NCBI RefSeq assembly: GCF_900112265.1 | Contig: NZ_FOLO01000035.1 | Coordinates: 1-51,962 of the forward strand | Length of the DNA: 51,962 nucleotides | Reading direction: 5' to 3' | From: Pseudoalteromonas denitrificans DSM 6059 | GTDB taxonomy: Bacteria > Pseudomonadota > Gammaproteobacteria > Enterobacterales > Alteromonadaceae | Part shown: positions 43,339 through 51,962 of the stretch, piece by piece | Layout: each line of letters starts with the position of its first letter | How positions within the stretch are numbered: position 1 is the first letter of the stretch | Notes under the pieces: generated by a model | What the model was told of the DNA's origin: nothing | Databases searched by the model: none | The model's input: the letters and a program-made list of their open reading frames with translations, nothing else | Made by a program: the position numbers and the translations under genes

Positions 43339-45732
43339 GTGGTGACTAAAAATGAATCACTTTGGCTTAAAAGTGGCCAAGAAGGTGAAAATAAAGCAAG
43401 AGCACTTAATTTAGCAGTAGAATTTACCCGCATTGAAGTGGGTGATGCCAATGGCACGACGCCCGTATTAGACGTTAATTTAACGCAACTGATTAACAAA
43501 GTACAAGATGGCAATTTAATATCACATCAGGTTGACTTAAACGATAAAAACCAACGTATTATTAATATGGCGATACCGCCTACTGCCAACTTTAATGCCG
43601 TTGAAGTTTTGTTATATGCTAAATATGGCAATACCGAATTCCCCCATACTTATTTTAAATTAGCATCTCCTTTTGCAGCGCGTACCATAGAAAATGGCGG
43701 CAGTCAGGCAGAGTTAAAATATACGGTACGTACCAGCGAATATACGGATTTTACAGTTTCAGTCGTGCCTGAGTTTTCTTATGTGACAAATATCGCATTA
43801 AAAGAAAATAATGCGCAAATAGCAAAAGATTACCAAGGGCTACAAAATGGGAGTATTCCAGCTCCTAAAGGAGCTGTTTTTAATACGCAAGCTTCACAAT
43901 TAACGGGTCCAATTAAAATAAAACTGCCTCAGTCTTGGTCATCAACTATGTTGGGCTTTAATGTAAATGTGTATGAATTTAATACAGATCATAGTTTTCA
44001 GCTGGCGGTGAGTGGTTATAACTATAGAAACTCATCATCATGGTTAAATTGCAGTGCTTTTGTTTCAAGTGGTAGTAGAACTTATAAAGTGAGATTTGGT
44101 CATGACGGTGATACATGCTGCGTTTATATAGGAGAAGATAATGAAAGCTGGCGTTTTGTTCAATTAAACATTACAGACTTAGTAACTGGCTATAGCAGCT
44201 ATGAAGCAAGTTTATGGGATGAAAATTGGTCTATTTCTGTAGGTGGACAACTTGCTGAAAATATAACTTCCACTCTCATCGCTGATGCACCTTATAGTGC
44301 TGAAAATAAACCTAATGCTGAAGATATAGGTGCATTATCTACAAAAGGTGGGGTGCTTGATAATGGCGACAATACCACACTAACTATTAAATCAAATGAT
44401 AATGGAATGTCTAAGTTAGAATTATTAGGTGATAACCAAGGAACAGGATTGATTTACCTCGGGCAAAGTACACAAGTTGGGGGTGGCATTGCGTACAACG
44501 GGGATGCCTCACCATCAACGCAAACGGGGCAAGATTTTTTAACACTATATAGAACGATTGGCGGCGCAAGGCATTGGACAGCAAGAAATTCAGTAGAAAA
44601 TAACCATTGGATATTTAGAGATAATATTTATGCTAAAGGTGGAAAAGAAGTTTATCACGAAGGTAGCTCTGAGGTTGCAAAACAAGTATTTAAAACTAGC
44701 AATACAACAAATCAATTAAATAAATGGACAAAGATCGGAACTGTAACATTACCGTTCCGATATAACGGCGCAACCGCAGTTCTGCAAACCATCTCAACTT
44801 ATGAGGGATCAGGTGAAATTTATCATGAAACATTAGAAATTGGTATTAAACAACAAAATCCATTTGGTAATGATCCAAAAGTTTTTTTAAAGCAATCAAG
44901 AACCGGCGATACAAACTATCAATTTTGTTATCAAATCGTTAAAAACACACCAACAACAACAGTAGATCTTTTTATTAGGTTGACGGAGGGATATTCTTGT
45001 TGTCAAGGTTGGGTTGTAAATCAGGGAGGAAATGAATTAATAACATTCCTAAGTGAGCAGCCATTTTTAGACGATTTACCTTCGGGAGCCGTATTAGCCG
45101 AAAAGATTCATTTATACAGTGATGAAAACAAACCAACCCCCACCGCCATTGGCGCTTTGCCTACCGACGGTACTGGCATTATTAGAAAGAACAGCAATGG
45201 TGATATTTTAAGATTAGAAGCGTCTCCTGATTCTGAAAATGATATTAGTTTATATATGGGAAATTCAGGGTCTGGTTATCGATTCACTTACCATGGGACA
45301 GGTGCTGGAAATTTAAATGACTTGACATTATCTTATTCAAATAAAACGCTATTTAGAAGTCATCTTGATGGAATAGTTAACTTTCCAGAAGGGCTAAAAT
45401 TAAAAGACCAAACAGTTGCTACACAAGCTGATGTAGACACCCAAACTGGCACTTTTGAAGTTGCACAAAATGAAACGGCTAAAACCAAAGGTACTTTACA
45501 TATTTTTACCAAACATGCCGCGCTTAAAATACCAGAAGATTCCGGCAATAAGTTTGAATTTATAGTAGATGATACTGTTGATTTAACTGCTGGAGAATGT
45601 CAATTATTAGCCCCCACAGGGAAACAAATTTATTTAGGCAAGGTTTTAGCGGATAAATTTAATATTAAAGATGTTGGTGTTATTTACACTGTTTATAAAA
45701 ACCACACTGGTATCTGGAAAGTTTTGGTCTAA
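43339..45732 (+). CDS. Collar-type tail fibre A
   Basis: 797 residues, GTG start with AAGGAAA upstream. Residues 1-150 are a Phage_tail-collar-type domain (KARALNLAVEFTRIEVGDAN, NFNAVEVLLYAKYGNTEFPH), nearly the same as in fibre B. The shaft has fibre-like repeats with AENKPNAEDIGAL and DENKPTPTAIGAL, plus VYHEGSSEVAKQV. The C-terminus (about 700-797) is a compact domain, TFEVAQNETAKTKGTLHIFT to the end. It is likely the receptor-binding fibre that sets host range. It is bounded on both sides by hairpin-repeat blocks. Confidence 0.85.
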   Translation: MVTKNESLWLKSGQEGENKARALNLAVEFTRIEVGDANGTTPVLDVNLTQLINKVQDGNLISHQVDLNDKNQRIINMAIPPTANFNAVEVLLYAKYGNTEFPHTYFKLASPFAARTIENGGSQAELKYTVRTSEYTDFTVSVVPEFSYVTNIALKENNAQIAKDYQGLQNGSIPAPKGAVFNTQASQLTGPIKIKLPQSWSSTMLGFNVNVYEFNTDHSFQLAVSGYNYRNSSSWLNCSAFVSSGSRTYKVRFGHDGDTCCVYIGEDNESWRFVQLNITDLVTGYSSYEASLWDENWSISVGGQLAENITSTLIADAPYSAENKPNAEDIGALSTKGGVLDNGDNTTLTIKSNDNGMSKLELLGDNQGTGLIYLGQSTQVGGGIAYNGDASPSTQTGQDFLTLYRTIGGARHWTARNSVENNHWIFRDNIYAKGGKEVYHEGSSEVAKQVFKTSNTTNQLNKWTKIGTVTLPFRYNGATAVLQTISTYEGSGEIYHETLEIGIKQQNPFGNDPKVFLKQSRTGDTNYQFCYQIVKNTPTTTVDLFIRLTEGYSCCQGWVVNQGGNELITFLSEQPFLDDLPSGAVLAEKIHLYSDENKPTPTAIGALPTDGTGIIRKNSNGDILRLEASPDSENDISLYMGNSGSGYRFTYHGTGAGNLNDLTLSYSNKTLFRSHLDGIVNFPEGLKLKDQTVATQADVDTQTGTFEVAQNETAKTKGTLHIFTKHAALKIPEDSGNKFEFIVDDTVDLTAGECQLLAPTGKQIYLGKVLADKFNIKDVGVIYTVYKNHTGIWKVLV

Positions 45733-45819
45733 ATGAATCTAAATAAGCCCAAGTGAGTCTAAAAGAGCTTAAGTCAAGGAAAAGTTAGGGGCAGATGAAA
45801 GTGAACAAGGCATAAAGCA

Positions 45820-46215
45820 AGCTCTAATTTTTTCTCTGTATTCTCTGTATTCTCTGTATTCTCGGTGGTTGATTTTTTAGTTGAGTCATTTTTACCACAG
45901 AGGACAGCGAGCTCACAGAGAAGATAAAACACCAAGAAAAGATAGAAGCAAGTATAAAGTAGTCAGTTTATTGCTTTTCCTCAGTGTAGCGATTTGCTTT
46001 TCTCTGTGCAGTGCGAAGCACCTCTGTGCTCTCAGTGGTGAAAATTTACAAAAGCAGGACTCACCACAGAGGACAGCGAGCTCACAGAGAAGATAAAACA
46101 CCGAGAAAAGATAGAAGCAAGTATAAAGTAGTCAGTTTATTGCTTTTCCTCAGTGTAGTGATTTGCTTTTCTCTGTGCAGTGCGAAGCACCTCTGTGCTC
46201 TCAGTGGTGATTATT
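45820..46215. repeat. Hairpin repeats with a 169-bp tandem duplication
   Basis: Between fibre A and fibre B. A unit beginning ACCACAGAGGACAGCGAG at 45894 recurs at 46063 (offset 169 bp), each ending in CTCTGTGCTCTCAGTGGTG. A short TATTCTCTG triple lies at 45838-45862. The arms ACCACAGAG and CTCTGTG...GTGGT are complementary, so each unit can fold. The rest of the 585-bp gap holds no convincing gene; frames through it are translations of the repeat. Confidence 0.85.
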
Positions 46216-46317
46216 CTCTGCATAACGTTTTAATTTCACATTAATAAAAACCTCAATCAAACAAGTTCATCAATAAAACAAATACCTCAATCAAACAAAG
46301 ACCGATAAGGAAATAAC

Positions 46318-49281
46318 GTGATCACTAAAAATGAATCACTTTGGCTCACCAGTGGCCAAGAAGGCGAAAATAAAGCAAGAGCGCTCAATTTAGCGGTTGA
46401 ATTTACCCGTATAGAAGTGGGTGATGCCAACGGCACAACGCCCGCATTAAATTTAGCATCAACACAACTTATCAATAAAGTGCAAGACGGTGAATTGCTG
46501 TCTCATCAATTAGACCCAAATGATAAAAACCAACGTATTATCAATATGGTTATATCGCCTAAAGCTAATTTTAACGCCATTGAAATCTTGTTATATGCCA
46601 AATATGGCAATACCGAATTTCCCCATACTTACTTTAGGCTAGCCTCACCTTTTGCGGCGCGCACCATAGAAAATGGTGGCAGTCAGGCTAAATTAAAGTA
46701 CACCATACGTACCAGTCAATATACCGACTTTAATGTTTCTTTAGTGCCAGAAATTACTTATGTCACAGATAAAGCATTAGAAACTAAAACCCAAAATATA
46801 TCGGCCATGACAAAAGCTGAATTTTTTGCTTTAGCCGAACAAAGAAAAAGCAACAGTGCTGGTAGTGGTTTTAGTGAATGGGGAAAGCATTTTGATGTGA
46901 GCACAACAGCAGTCGCTATAAATGAAGGTTTATGGACGCATCATCAGGATATTGGAACTGGTAAATCTGAGGTTTTACACCTTGGAAGACGTTTATTAGA
47001 CAGTAAAGGCATATCTACAAGTGAATATCCCGTTGTTATTGTCAATGGCATTGAGCTTATGTTAAAAGCAATGGAAAGGTTAATTGCTGGAAGAACTGAT
47101 TATTCACCTAGTATTGTTGAATTCCCACCAGCGCCCGATGGGTTAGATAAAACTGATGGCTCAGGTCGATTTAATGATTTAGCTGAAGCAATCGCTTCGG
47201 GTGGGAATGCATTAAATAAATCAGTTTTATCACGCCAAGATTATGTGTTTTTAGAAGTGTGGCATGAAAAAATTAGCGATAAAAATATCGTATACCCGTT
47301 GGGCAATGTGCAATATGCTGATAATCAGCTTTTATATTCTAATCAAAGTGAAAGTCAGGGATCTAATCAAGCAATAACACTTAAAAAAGATTTAGTCGCA
47401 CAAGGCTATAGTGCTTTTGGTTCATGGGATAAAAAGACACTAGGTTATGGTGCTAAATGGTCTGATTTAACAGTCAATGAACAAATAAATTTTAAACAAA
47501 ACCCTGCAAATAATATATATCTAGATAATAACGAACTGGTACAAGTACGTTATCGTATTCGTGTATTACAAGGCCTAGGTGATAACTGGTATTTACCAGA
47601 TACAAAACACAATGAAAATAGTGCGCTCAATTATAATCAAAATGCATATATAAATGCACAAGGAAGCCATTTAATTGCTAACGACTTTACTCAGACGCAC
47701 TCAAATTTTTTATTATTAACGGGCAATGATGCTTGGCACAAAAATGTCAGTAAACAAAAAGGCCTAGCTGTTACTTCTAATCATTTTGAATATGCACATA
47801 ACAGCATGTGTTATGCATTGCCTATTGCACTCGTTCAGCGGCGAAATCAGGGAGCACAACATCCGGTATATAACCCAAGTGGATGCCGAGTTATTTGGTG
47901 GCATGATGCTAGTGGTGCAAGTAAATGGTGGTTAGAGAAAACATATAAATTAACATCAGCTTCAGAATGTTTTGATGTGGGTGGCAGCCCAGCTAGTAGT
48001 AAAGTATATATTAATAGTGGTGCAATTATTCATAAGCAAGGTTGGGATAATGGTCGTCCAGATAATAAAGCCTTTGATGCAATTTATGCCAGTGATGTAA
48101 AAGATTTACGTATGTCTTCAAACAAAGTATCTAAAGCAGATATTAATGAGAGATATAAGCGAAAAGCAGTCGCTGGCATGGTAAGAGGATTTGAAGCTGT
48201 ACCTTTTACAAGATTTCCAGCTTTAACAGTGGCTAACTTTTCTCAAAGTGGTTGGACAAATGCGATATTTTCAAATCATAATACTGTTGGAAATACAGTT
48301 TCAATTCATAGACATTCAATGCATAAAAGTACTCGACCCCTAGTTGGAGATTATGTCTTTGGAGGAAAGCGTTATCATAAATGTGTATATTCAATTGAAA
48401 ATTATCATACAATAGAGTTTGAAGTAACTAAGGAAGAGGAACCTGACTTAGTAACATATTTAAGAGCTGAAATCGCAGCTGCGAGACCACTTCGTTTTGT
48501 ATTAGAAACTAAAAAAAGTCACAAACAGGCACAACCAACTTGGACTGATATTATAGGTACTCCTGATAATTTAGCTTTAGCATTTCCTGATGGTATAGAA
48601 GGTCGATGGATCCCTGAGCTACCAGATGGTACAAATAAAGCCTACAAATTAAGTCGAAAATGTACCATTTATCATAAAAAAGAAATTTCAGATGATAAAG
48701 GTTTAAGCTGGAGGGCTTCAGGCCAAGAAAGTTTTTTAAATACAATTAAGAATACATATGACTGGGCACCCACTTCAGATACGATAATTTTACACCACTA
48801 TCAAACGCCAGCGCATTTTACTGATAATGTTAATAATGCTGAAATCTTAGAGCTAGGAAATATTTTTGCATCGAATGCCGAGCATATTGAGTGGGGGGCT
48901 TTATTAGTGAGTTCATTGACAGGTAAAGTGCCTACCTCAAACAGCTATAATTATGCGATTGAATCAAAATTAAATAACGTAGGTATAAAGCCAAAAGATG
49001 GTCAACTATATTCTTTTTGGACTTCTAATAATAAACACTCTTCAATTGAGTTACCAAGCAATATTACAGGTGTAAAAACATTTAATTATCTCACAGAAAA
49101 TAATGGTTTATTTAGCTTGAATCATGTTTATAAAGAAATGAAACATAATGGCACTTCGTGGGGGGATGATAATAAATTTCAAATAGTAGATAAGCAATCA
49201 AGCATGACAGACGACAATGGCGAAACCGTATTATTTGGCACTGCGGGCTTTGATTCACAATACTTTGCTTGGGAGGAGTAA
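46318..49281 (+). CDS. Collar-type tail fibre B
   Basis: 987 residues, GTG start in the same context as fibre A (GATAAGGAAATA). Residues 1-150 match the collar domain of fibre A closely. From about residue 160 it is unrelated (FSEWGKHFDVSTTAVAINEG, then a long region with DYVFLEVWHEKI and QVRYRIRVLQGLGDNWYLPD, and a distinct C-terminus ending GFDSQYFAWEE). The shared base with a different distal part is what alternative receptor-binding fibres show. It is followed after 4 bp by a small gene that may be its assembly partner. Confidence 0.85.
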   Translation: MITKNESLWLTSGQEGENKARALNLAVEFTRIEVGDANGTTPALNLASTQLINKVQDGELLSHQLDPNDKNQRIINMVISPKANFNAIEILLYAKYGNTEFPHTYFRLASPFAARTIENGGSQAKLKYTIRTSQYTDFNVSLVPEITYVTDKALETKTQNISAMTKAEFFALAEQRKSNSAGSGFSEWGKHFDVSTTAVAINEGLWTHHQDIGTGKSEVLHLGRRLLDSKGISTSEYPVVIVNGIELMLKAMERLIAGRTDYSPSIVEFPPAPDGLDKTDGSGRFNDLAEAIASGGNALNKSVLSRQDYVFLEVWHEKISDKNIVYPLGNVQYADNQLLYSNQSESQGSNQAITLKKDLVAQGYSAFGSWDKKTLGYGAKWSDLTVNEQINFKQNPANNIYLDNNELVQVRYRIRVLQGLGDNWYLPDTKHNENSALNYNQNAYINAQGSHLIANDFTQTHSNFLLLTGNDAWHKNVSKQKGLAVTSNHFEYAHNSMCYALPIALVQRRNQGAQHPVYNPSGCRVIWWHDASGASKWWLEKTYKLTSASECFDVGGSPASSKVYINSGAIIHKQGWDNGRPDNKAFDAIYASDVKDLRMSSNKVSKADINERYKRKAVAGMVRGFEAVPFTRFPALTVANFSQSGWTNAIFSNHNTVGNTVSIHRHSMHKSTRPLVGDYVFGGKRYHKCVYSIENYHTIEFEVTKEEEPDLVTYLRAEIAAARPLRFVLETKKSHKQAQPTWTDIIGTPDNLALAFPDGIEGRWIPELPDGTNKAYKLSRKCTIYHKKEISDDKGLSWRASGQESFLNTIKNTYDWAPTSDTIILHHYQTPAHFTDNVNNAEILELGNIFASNAEHIEWGALLVSSLTGKVPTSNSYNYAIESKLNNVGIKPKDGQLYSFWTSNNKHSSIELPSNITGVKTFNYLTENNGLFSLNHVYKEMKHNGTSWGDDNKFQIVDKQSSMTDDNGETVLFGTAGFDSQYFAWEE

Positions 49282-49285
49282 AAAA

Positions 49286-49948
49286 ATGGACTTAAGTTTA
49301 TTTCAAACAGAAAACCAAAATAGCGAATTAACTTTTAAAACCAGACCTAATACTAAGTCGATTGAAGACTTACAGCGTGTGCTTAGCCTTAATAAACCTG
49401 AGCCTGTTGTGAAGGCGTTTGCTAATTTAGTGGCTTTAGAACAAGTTTGGCGCTGGTGGGATGACTACATTATAAACTGTCATGATATTGCGCTGGTCCA
49501 AAATGATAATATTGATAATGCAACAAAAATAGCCAATATTGAGGGTAATGTAGATGACTTAAGTGAGGCTAAGGTGAAAGGTGAGATTAAGGTGAAAAGT
49601 GAGCTTCAGGTAAAGAGCAAAGCGATACCAGATGAAATTTCACCTTGCCCAGCTTTAAAAACTCCAGAACAAGTTTTAGCGAATACACTGGGTTATAAAA
49701 CTTGGTTAAAAGCACAAGGTGTCAAAATTAATGACTTGTCATTATCGGTTGATGAAACAAACCAAAATGGCATTGCTGCTGTTTTAAAAGGCATAGAGCT
49801 GGCTAAAAAACATAGCCAAAATATATTCCCAATCAACTTTAATGCGCAAACACCTAAAGGCAATCAAACGATTAGTTTTAAAAATCAAGATGAGTTTGAG
49901 TTATTTGCTTTGCAATTTATGAAAGAGCGCCAAAGCTTTTTTAATTAA
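49286..49948 (+). CDS. Putative fibre B accessory or assembly protein
   Basis: 221 residues, starting at ATG 49286 behind GGGAGGAG; an alternative upstream start in this frame lies inside fibre B and is unlikely. The N-terminal half is helical (VKAFANLVALEQVWRWWDDY), the middle holds a short lysine-rich repeat (KVKGEIKVKSELQVKSK), and the C-terminus is soluble. I recognise no family. The position directly after the large fibre is typical for fibre assembly chaperones, which is the inference here. Confidence 0.65.
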   Translation: MDLSLFQTENQNSELTFKTRPNTKSIEDLQRVLSLNKPEPVVKAFANLVALEQVWRWWDDYIINCHDIALVQNDNIDNATKIANIEGNVDDLSEAKVKGEIKVKSELQVKSKAIPDEISPCPALKTPEQVLANTLGYKTWLKAQGVKINDLSLSVDETNQNGIAAVLKGIELAKKHSQNIFPINFNAQTPKGNQTISFKNQDEFELFALQFMKERQSFFN

Positions 49949-49955
49949 AACACCT

Positions 49956-50690
49956 CAGTGCAGTGCGAAGCACCTTTGTCAACTCAGTGGTTGAATTGAT
50001 TTAGTCCAAGAGATTTTTTTACCACAAAGCGCACTGAGTACACTGAGCTTCAAACACCGAGAAAAGATTATAAGACCTAGTTCATTCTCTATTTCTCAGT
50101 GCAGTGCGAAGCACCTTTGTGAACTCTGTGGTTGAATTGATTTTAGTTCAAGAGATTTTTCACCACAGAGGGCACCGAGTACACTGAGGTTCAAACACCG
50201 AGAAAAGATAAAAGATTATAAACCTCATTTCTTTTTTATTTCTCAGTGCAGTGCGAAGCACCTTTGTCAACTCTGTGGTTGAATTGTTTTAGTCTAAGTG
50301 ATTTTTCACCACAGCGCGCACAGTGTACACCAGATTAAAACACCGAAAAAAGATTATAAGACCTAGTTTATTCTCTATTTCTCAGTGTAGTGCGAAGCAC
50401 CTTTGTGAACTCCGTGGTTGAATTGATTTTAGTCCAAGAGATTTTTACCACAGAGGGCACCGAGTACACTGAGGTTCAAACACCGAGAAAATATAAAAGA
50501 TTATAAACCTCATTTCTTTTTTATTTCTCAGTGCAGTGCGAAGCACCTTTGTGAACTTGGTGGTTGAATTGATTTTAGTTCAAGATATTTTTCACCACAG
50601 AGGGCATCGTGTACACTGAGGTTCAAACACCGAAAAAAGATTATAAGACCTAGTTCATTCTCTATTTCTCAGTGCAGTGCGTTAATTTCT
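49956..50690. repeat. Tandem array of about 141-bp hairpin repeats
   Basis: Six copies of CAGTGCAGTGCGAAG (one with a T variant, the last truncated) start at 49956, 50097, 50244, 50393, 50529 and 50670, spaced 136-149 bp. Each unit contains CTC(A/T)GTGGTTGAATT, then ACCACAGAGGGCACCGAG and CAAACACCGA; GTGGT and ACCAC arms allow an imperfect hairpin. The array fills the 863-bp gap between the accessory gene and I copy 3, and stops just before the J relic. There are no spacers of the CRISPR kind. Confidence 0.92.
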
Positions 50691-50744
50691 TTCAACCGTC
50701 GCATTTTTACAATAAACCTTTCAATCAAAAATACAAATACCGCT

Positions 50745-50804
50745 CAATTGCTGTCTATTGCCTCAACTCAGTGTGCCATAGCAGGTAAACTGACTCTAAA
50801 ATAG
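50745..50804 (+). pseudogene. Relic of baseplate J (last 20 codons)
   Basis: In frame with a TAG at 50802-50804 it reads QLLSIASTQCAIAGKLTLK, against KLLSIASNQCAIAGEITLNL at the end of J copy 2. The similarity begins abruptly within a few bases of 50740 and continues through the J-I junction into I copy 3. The rest of this third J is missing and replaced by the hairpin-repeat array. Confidence 0.85.
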
Positions 50805-50811
50805 GATCCCT

Positions 50812-51798
50812 ATGACAATATTACCGCCTAGCGCAAAACCACTTGTTCATACGCTTGAAAATATCAACCAAATGCCGCTGAGCATAGATACTGCAATAGG
50901 GAAGTTGCAAACGTTAAAATCAGACCCTTCAGAAAATCTATTACATTGGTTAGTTTGGGAATATGGTCTTGAAGCGATTTTACCTTATAGCCATGATTTA
51001 AAAAAAGTACTTAAAGATGGCCTAAGCTGGCAAAGAATTCGTGGCACACCGAACAGTTTAAATTTAGCCTTAGGGTGGATAGATTTAAATAATGTCACCA
51101 TAGAAGCTGAGCCCCCAGGCAGGCACTTTTATGAATACCAGCTGGAAACAGGCAAAATTCCAGGGGATAAAGATGTATCTCGTGTTTTAAATTTAGCAAA
51201 GTTGTCGGCACCAACACGCTCAAAACTAGCGCGTTTATATCATAATTATGATGTGCGAAAGCTTGATTTATCATATGGCAAATTTGGTCAGTTTTTATCT
51301 GATTATTCGGGTACTTATTTTTATGATGGTGAATTTACCGCAAGCAAAGTCAGCTTTGCACGGGATCACAGTGTTCATTTAACTTATAAAGATACCCGTT
51401 CTGGTAATGGCAACGACAATGACAACGGCAATGAAAATTCCAATACAAATATTGAAGTCTCTCATAATCGACAAAGAAGCCTATCGCATTCATATCTTAA
51501 AAAACACATACTCAGCCAATTTATTTTTGGTGACTGCTTAAATACGGGTTTTGCCAGTAATACGATTAATAATCGCAGCCATACAGCATCCCTATTATTA
51601 GGTGCCAGAACTTGGCTTGGTAGCTGGAGCGATGTGTCTTGGTTAAATGCCCGTTATGGGGTTGTAGGTATTAATGCAAGTTATAGCCGAAGCATAGGTG
51701 GATTAAAAGTCAGTGCTGCGAATACGGGCACATTAATGATTAATAATACTGAGCTTGAAAGTGTCTTACCTTTAACTGAATTGCCTGAAAATAAATAG
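50812..51798 (+). CDS. Tail protein I (copy 3)
   Basis: 328 residues. The first 185 are close to copy 2 (PPSAKPLVHTLENINQMPLS, LLHWLVWEYGLEAILPYS, SRVLNLAKLSAPTRSKLARL). A different Asn/Asp/Gly-rich linker (near NGNDNDNGNENSNTN) follows, then a domain aligned with copy 2 (HSYLKKHILSQFIFGDCLN, WLNARYGVVGIN) and a short tail with a single repeat-like unit instead of four. It lacks a J gene of its own, having only the relic. Fibre genes for it may lie beyond the right edge. Confidence 0.87.
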   Translation: MTILPPSAKPLVHTLENINQMPLSIDTAIGKLQTLKSDPSENLLHWLVWEYGLEAILPYSHDLKKVLKDGLSWQRIRGTPNSLNLALGWIDLNNVTIEAEPPGRHFYEYQLETGKIPGDKDVSRVLNLAKLSAPTRSKLARLYHNYDVRKLDLSYGKFGQFLSDYSGTYFYDGEFTASKVSFARDHSVHLTYKDTRSGNGNDNDNGNENSNTNIEVSHNRQRSLSHSYLKKHILSQFIFGDCLNTGFASNTINNRSHTASLLLGARTWLGSWSDVSWLNARYGVVGINASYSRSIGGLKVSAANTGTLMINNTELESVLPLTELPENK

Positions 51799-51864
51799 CC
51801 TTCAAGTGAATAATTAGGCGGTAATAGGTGACAAGCAATAAGGTGAAGATAGTAAGTTACGGAA

Positions 51865-51962
51865 CACAGCTTTCCTCTGTGTTGCGAAGCGTCTTTGTGC
51901 TCTCGGTGGTTGAATTTTTTAGTTTGAGTATTTTCTACCACAGAGGGCACCGAGCTCACCGA
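51865..51962. repeat. Hairpin repeat at the right edge
   Basis: CCTCTGTGTTGCGAAGCGTC (near 51875), CTCTCGGTGGTTGAATT and ACCACAGAGGGCACCGAGCT show that the same repeat family continues beyond the window after I copy 3. The block is cut by the right edge. Confidence 0.8.

Noticed and set aside
45881..46244. Two small overlapping frames reading HRGQRAHREDKTPRKDRS
   Set aside because: They are translations of the 169-bp duplicated hairpin repeat, have no ribosome binding site, and appear twice only because the repeat does.
43339..49281. Diversity-generating retroelement acting on the fibres
   Set aside because: No reverse transcriptase gene, and no template/variable repeat pair with adenine-specific differences was seen near the fibre ends.
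49956..50690. CRISPR-like array
   Set aside because: Units of about 141 bp are repeated throughout; there are no short constant repeats with unique spacers and no cas genes.
51681..51959. Minus-strand frame across the end of I copy 3
   Set aside because: It runs through the hairpin repeat and antisense to a confident gene; no family features.

Overview
The window looks like the chromosome of a marine, AT-rich gammaproteobacterium of the Alteromonadales, most like Colwelliaceae and relatives. This is inferred from gene content (recC-recB-recD, a four-gene oleABCD hydrocarbon cluster, edd-eda-gap, aceK, a yejK/yejL/yejM-type cluster) and from the AT-rich base composition. No rRNA or tRNA gene was seen, so the taxonomic call is tentative.

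Layout. (1) 1-2435: a decayed reading frame at the left edge, a SEC-C metal-binding protein, an SMI1/KNR4-like protein and a small lipoprotein. (2) 2436-11478: recC, recB and recD in one tightly packed operon. recB carries an in-frame copy of a REP-like sequence in the linker between its helicase and nuclease parts. (3) 11500-17579: a periplasmic solute-binding protein on the minus strand, then oleA, oleB, oleC, oleD and a YbgC-like thioesterase, the long-chain olefin pathway. (4) 17709-20586: a NIT-domain chemoreceptor and an orphan FetB-type permease. (5) 20587-25483: a regulatory region with two identical CG-centred palindromes, then edd-eda-gap, ending in a REP-like hairpin shared with a convergent LysR gene. 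(6) 25554-31908: aceK, an MltA-like protein, a DUF4124 protein, a shortened YejM-like membrane protein, YejL and, divergently, YejK/NdpA.

(7) 32000 to the right edge is a phage-tail-derived island. It has an S24 repressor, two near-identical small HTH proteins, a Q-like antiterminator, two GH24 endolysins, a holin, a small membrane protein, and tail modules: baseplate J, tail protein I, collar-type fibres and accessory proteins. No integrase, terminase, portal, capsid, sheath or tube gene lies inside the window, so the island resembles an R-type tailocin (phage-tail bacteriocin) or the tail end of a prophage that continues to the right. J is present twice plus a 20-codon relic. I is present three times. 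Two large fibres share their N-termini but differ in their distal parts. The fibre and I cassettes are separated by families of hairpin-forming repeats, some in fresh tandem duplications, which suggests recombination-driven diversification of fibre modules.

The most striking signal is regulatory. Four leaders (near 31915, 34026, 35039 and 39974) share one architecture: a palindrome AGGTC-N6-GACCT (one base off in the third), exactly 22 nt from TTGACC to a TATGAT/TATCAT -10 box, then a Rho-independent-type hairpin, then a phage gene. Two of the hairpins keep the loop core GGCTAATAAC while their stems differ by paired changes. With a Q-like protein encoded downstream of one leader, this suggests a multi-promoter antitermination regulon that fires lysis and tail modules together.
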